Shown: one piece after another, positions 62,285 through 64,000 of the stretch
Layout of the letters: each line of letters starts with the position of its first letter
Position numbering within the stretch: the stretch's first letter is position 1
Program-made: the position numbers and the translations under genes
Notes under the pieces: model-generated
What the model saw: the letters and a program-made list of their open reading frames with translations, nothing else
What the model was told of the DNA's origin: nothing
Database searches by the model: none
DNA from: Hydrogenophaga sp.
Lineage (GTDB): Bacteria > Pseudomonadota > Gammaproteobacteria > Burkholderiales > Burkholderiaceae_C
Length of the DNA: 64,000 bases
Assembly (NCBI RefSeq): GCF_030373225.1
Contig: NZ_JAUCZG010000006.1
Span: 1 to 64,000 of the forward strand
Reading direction: 5' to 3'

Positions 62285-63688
62285 ATGCACCACAAACGTG
62301 TCGCAGCCGTCATTCGTCAACCCCAGGAACCGAGAAACTTTGTTTCCCCCCGCGCCGTTTTCCTTGCCCTTCTATCTCCCTTGACCGCCGTCGCGCAGTC
62401 GGCGCCCGCCGCCGCCGAAGCGCCCGCTGCCGCGCTCACCGCGCCGGGTCTGGTGGCGGCCAGCTCCATTCAGGGTGCCGACACCGCCTGGCTCATGATG
62501 AGCACGGCGCTGGTCCTGCTGATGACCTTGCCGGGCATCGCGCTTTTCTACGGCGGCATGGTGCGCCGCTTCAACGTGATCAACACCATGGCCAGCGTGG
62601 TCGGCATCGCCGCGGTGGTGAGCCTGTTGTGGTTCGGCGTGGCGTACTCGCTGGCCTTCACCCCGGGCGGCGCGCTGGGCGGTTTCATCGGCGGCGTGGA
62701 GCGCATGGGTTTCTCCGGCATGGAGTTCCTGGGCTCCACCGGACAGGTGGCCGTGAGCCACATTGCCCGGCACGTGCCCGAATCGGTGTTTGCCATGTTC
62801 CAGCTCACCTTTGCCATCATCACCTGCGCCCTGGTGGTGGGTGCTCTGGTGGAGCGCATGCACTTCGGTGCCTTGCTCACGTTCACCGGCCTGTGGTTGC
62901 TGCTGGTGTACGCGCCCATCGCCCACTGGGTGTGGGAGCCCGGTGGCTGGCTGGCGCAGCTCGGTGCGCTGGACTTCGCCGGTGGCTCGGTGGTGCACAT
63001 CAACGCCGGTGCGGCTGCACTGGTCTGCGCCTATGCCCTGGGGCCGCGCGAGGGTTATGGCCGCGAGCCCTTCGTGCCGTTCAACCTGGGCCTGACCATG
63101 GCCGGCACCGGCCTCCTGTGGGTGGGCTGGTTCGGCTTCAACGCCGGCTCCGCGCTGGCGGCTGACGGCCGCGCAGGCCTGGCCATGGCGGTCACGCACA
63201 TCGCGGCGGCGGCAGGCGCGCTTTCATGGATGGGCGCCGAGTGGCTGGCGCGCAAACGCGCTTCGCTGCTGGGCCTGTGCTCGGGCGTGGTGGCGGGCCT
63301 GGTGGCCATCACGCCGGCGGCGGGTTTTGTCACCCCGCGCAGCGCGCTCATCATCGGTCTGGTGGCGGGCGTGGCCTGCTACTGGGGCGCCACCACGCTC
63401 AAGCGCAAGCTGCGTGCCGACGACTCGCTCGATGTGTTTGGCGTGCACGGCGTGGGCGGCCTGGTGGGCGCGCTGCTCACCGGCGTGCTGGCCGACCCGG
63501 CGATCTCGGGCGTGGAGGCCAGCTTCATGGCTCAGGTGATCGCATGCGTGGCCGTGCTGTCCTACAGCCTGGTCATGACGGCCGTGGTGCTGTGGATCAC
63601 CTCGCGCTTCACGACGCTGCGGGTGCGCGAGTTCGAGGAGCGCGCCGGCCTGGACGTGTCCCTGCACAACGAACAGCTCGGTCACTGA
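62285..63688 (+). CDS. amt: ammonium transporter (Amt family)
   Basis: A 467-residue channel protein. A signal-like N-terminus (about residues 20-40, VFLALLSPLTAVAQS) is followed by 11 spans with ADTAWLMMSTALVLLMTLPG, FYGGMVRRFNVINTM, DFAGGSVVHINAGAAALV (first pore His), WVGWFGFNAGSAL and DVFGVHGVGGLVGALLTG (second pore His). The ATG at 62285 is preceded by GGAAACAGG; a longer frame to 62201 overlaps the regulatory region. No glnK is adjacent in the window. Confidence 0.93.
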   Translation: MHHKRVAAVIRQPQEPRNFVSPRAVFLALLSPLTAVAQSAPAAAEAPAAALTAPGLVAASSIQGADTAWLMMSTALVLLMTLPGIALFYGGMVRRFNVINTMASVVGIAAVVSLLWFGVAYSLAFTPGGALGGFIGGVERMGFSGMEFLGSTGQVAVSHIARHVPESVFAMFQLTFAIITCALVVGALVERMHFGALLTFTGLWLLLVYAPIAHWVWEPGGWLAQLGALDFAGGSVVHINAGAAALVCAYALGPREGYGREPFVPFNLGLTMAGTGLLWVGWFGFNAGSALAADGRAGLAMAVTHIAAAAGALSWMGAEWLARKRASLLGLCSGVVAGLVAITPAAGFVTPRSALIIGLVAGVACYWGATTLKRKLRADDSLDVFGVHGVGGLVGALLTGVLADPAISGVEASFMAQVIACVAVLSYSLVMTAVVLWITSRFTTLRVREFEERAGLDVSLHNEQLGH

Positions 63689-63700
63689 GGCAACCACCCG

Positions 63701-64000
63701 ATGACTTCAAACGACGTCTTTGCCCTCGCCGCGCACCTGCATGTGCTGCTGCGGCGCAAGACCGGCCGCGTGACCGACACCGAGTGGCTGGCCGGCAACG
63801 CGGACTACGCGCGTGAGATCCTGCGGTTCACCCGCGAGAAAGCCACGGCGGGCGACCACGCCGACCTGCTGGCCCTGGCCGACAAGCTCGAAGCGGCCAT
63901 TCCGCTGATGGTGGCTCCCGCTCGCAAGCCCCTGTTGCAGGCCGCGGCCGACACGCTGAAGGCGGGACAGGTCAGTTCGGCAACGGCACAGCGCGCAGCA
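63701..64000 (+). CDS. unidentified gene, 3'-truncated by the window edge
   Basis: An ATG at 63701, 12 bp after amt, opens a frame of 100 codons with no stop to the end. It begins MTSNDVFALAAHLHVLLRRK, is helical and has no membrane span or recognised domain; TDTEWLAGNADYAREILRF and HADLLALADKLEAAIPLM look like an alpha-helical bundle. Codon use resembles its neighbours. Close spacing suggests co-transcription with amt. I do not recognise the family from this fragment. Confidence 0.6.
   Translation, partial: MTSNDVFALAAHLHVLLRRKTGRVTDTEWLAGNADYAREILRFTREKATAGDHADLLALADKLEAAIPLMVAPARKPLLQAAADTLKAGQVSSATAQRAA

Overview
The window is GC-rich and densely packed. Its gene content and order suggest a facultatively anaerobic, nitrate-respiring betaproteobacterium of the Comamonadaceae, possibly Hydrogenophaga-like. 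Pointers are the def/fmt - LysM - dprA block, gatCAB divergent from mreBCD-mrdA, a DUF3422 gene, the narK1-narK2-narGHJI order, and palindromic intergenic repeats of a kind common in this family. The genus is inference; no rRNA is present. I saw no tRNA, CRISPR array, insertion sequence or prophage.

Layout. 1-9.3 kb: a 5'-truncated histidine kinase, a DUF3422 membrane protein, mnmA, ethanolamine ammonia-lyase eutBC, arfB, a hemerythrin protein and two overlapping flavin-fold (PNPOx-like) genes, one fused to a GAF domain and a possible winged helix. 9.3-12.9 kb: a MarR-controlled gentisate route (3-hydroxybenzoate 6-hydroxylase, gentisate 1,2-dioxygenase, fumarylpyruvate hydrolase). 12.9-17.0 kb: a second hemerythrin protein, a small RNR-associated protein, a nitroreductase and the B12-dependent ribonucleotide reductase nrdJ. 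17.1-29.2 kb: nitrate respiration on the minus strand, read narK1, narK2, narG, narH, narJ, narI, a parvulin isomerase and a carbonic anhydrase, preceded by an FNR-type box. 29.3-33.6 kb: nsrR-narX-narL-cupin, divergent from the NO-damage repair gene ric, with two palindromes in the shared promoter region. 33.6-39.1 kb: pgk, then cytochrome b / diheme cytochrome c / SHP genes divergent from PepSY and a two-component system. 39.1-44.8 kb: eptA and a PmrAB-like pair, a PAP2 phosphatase and azlCD; PmrA-box-like direct repeats precede eptA and the PAP2 gene. 44.8-64 kb: housekeeping genes (fmt, def, LysM, dprA, MBL hydrolase, HDOD, xth, pyrE, DUF4124, gatCAB, mreBCD, mrdA), a TSUP transporter, an ammonium transporter and a truncated gene at the edge.

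How it fits together. Nitrate is sensed by NarXL, low oxygen probably by an FNR-type regulator, and NO by NsrR. The output is nitrate uptake and reduction, repair of NO-damaged Fe-S clusters, and oxygen-independent dNTP synthesis by NrdJ.

The most unusual parts are not proteins. Between narK2 and narG lie two large stem-loops of opposite orientation. They share a Shine-Dalgarno-like loop of about 40 nt but have unrelated, fully paired 27-28 bp stems. A related palindromic repeat family sits in the narG-narH and narH-narJ gaps, at the stop of mrdA, and in frame inside narG. Upstream of amt the minus strand shows a rod-shaped structure ending in a perfect terminator, a candidate 6S RNA.
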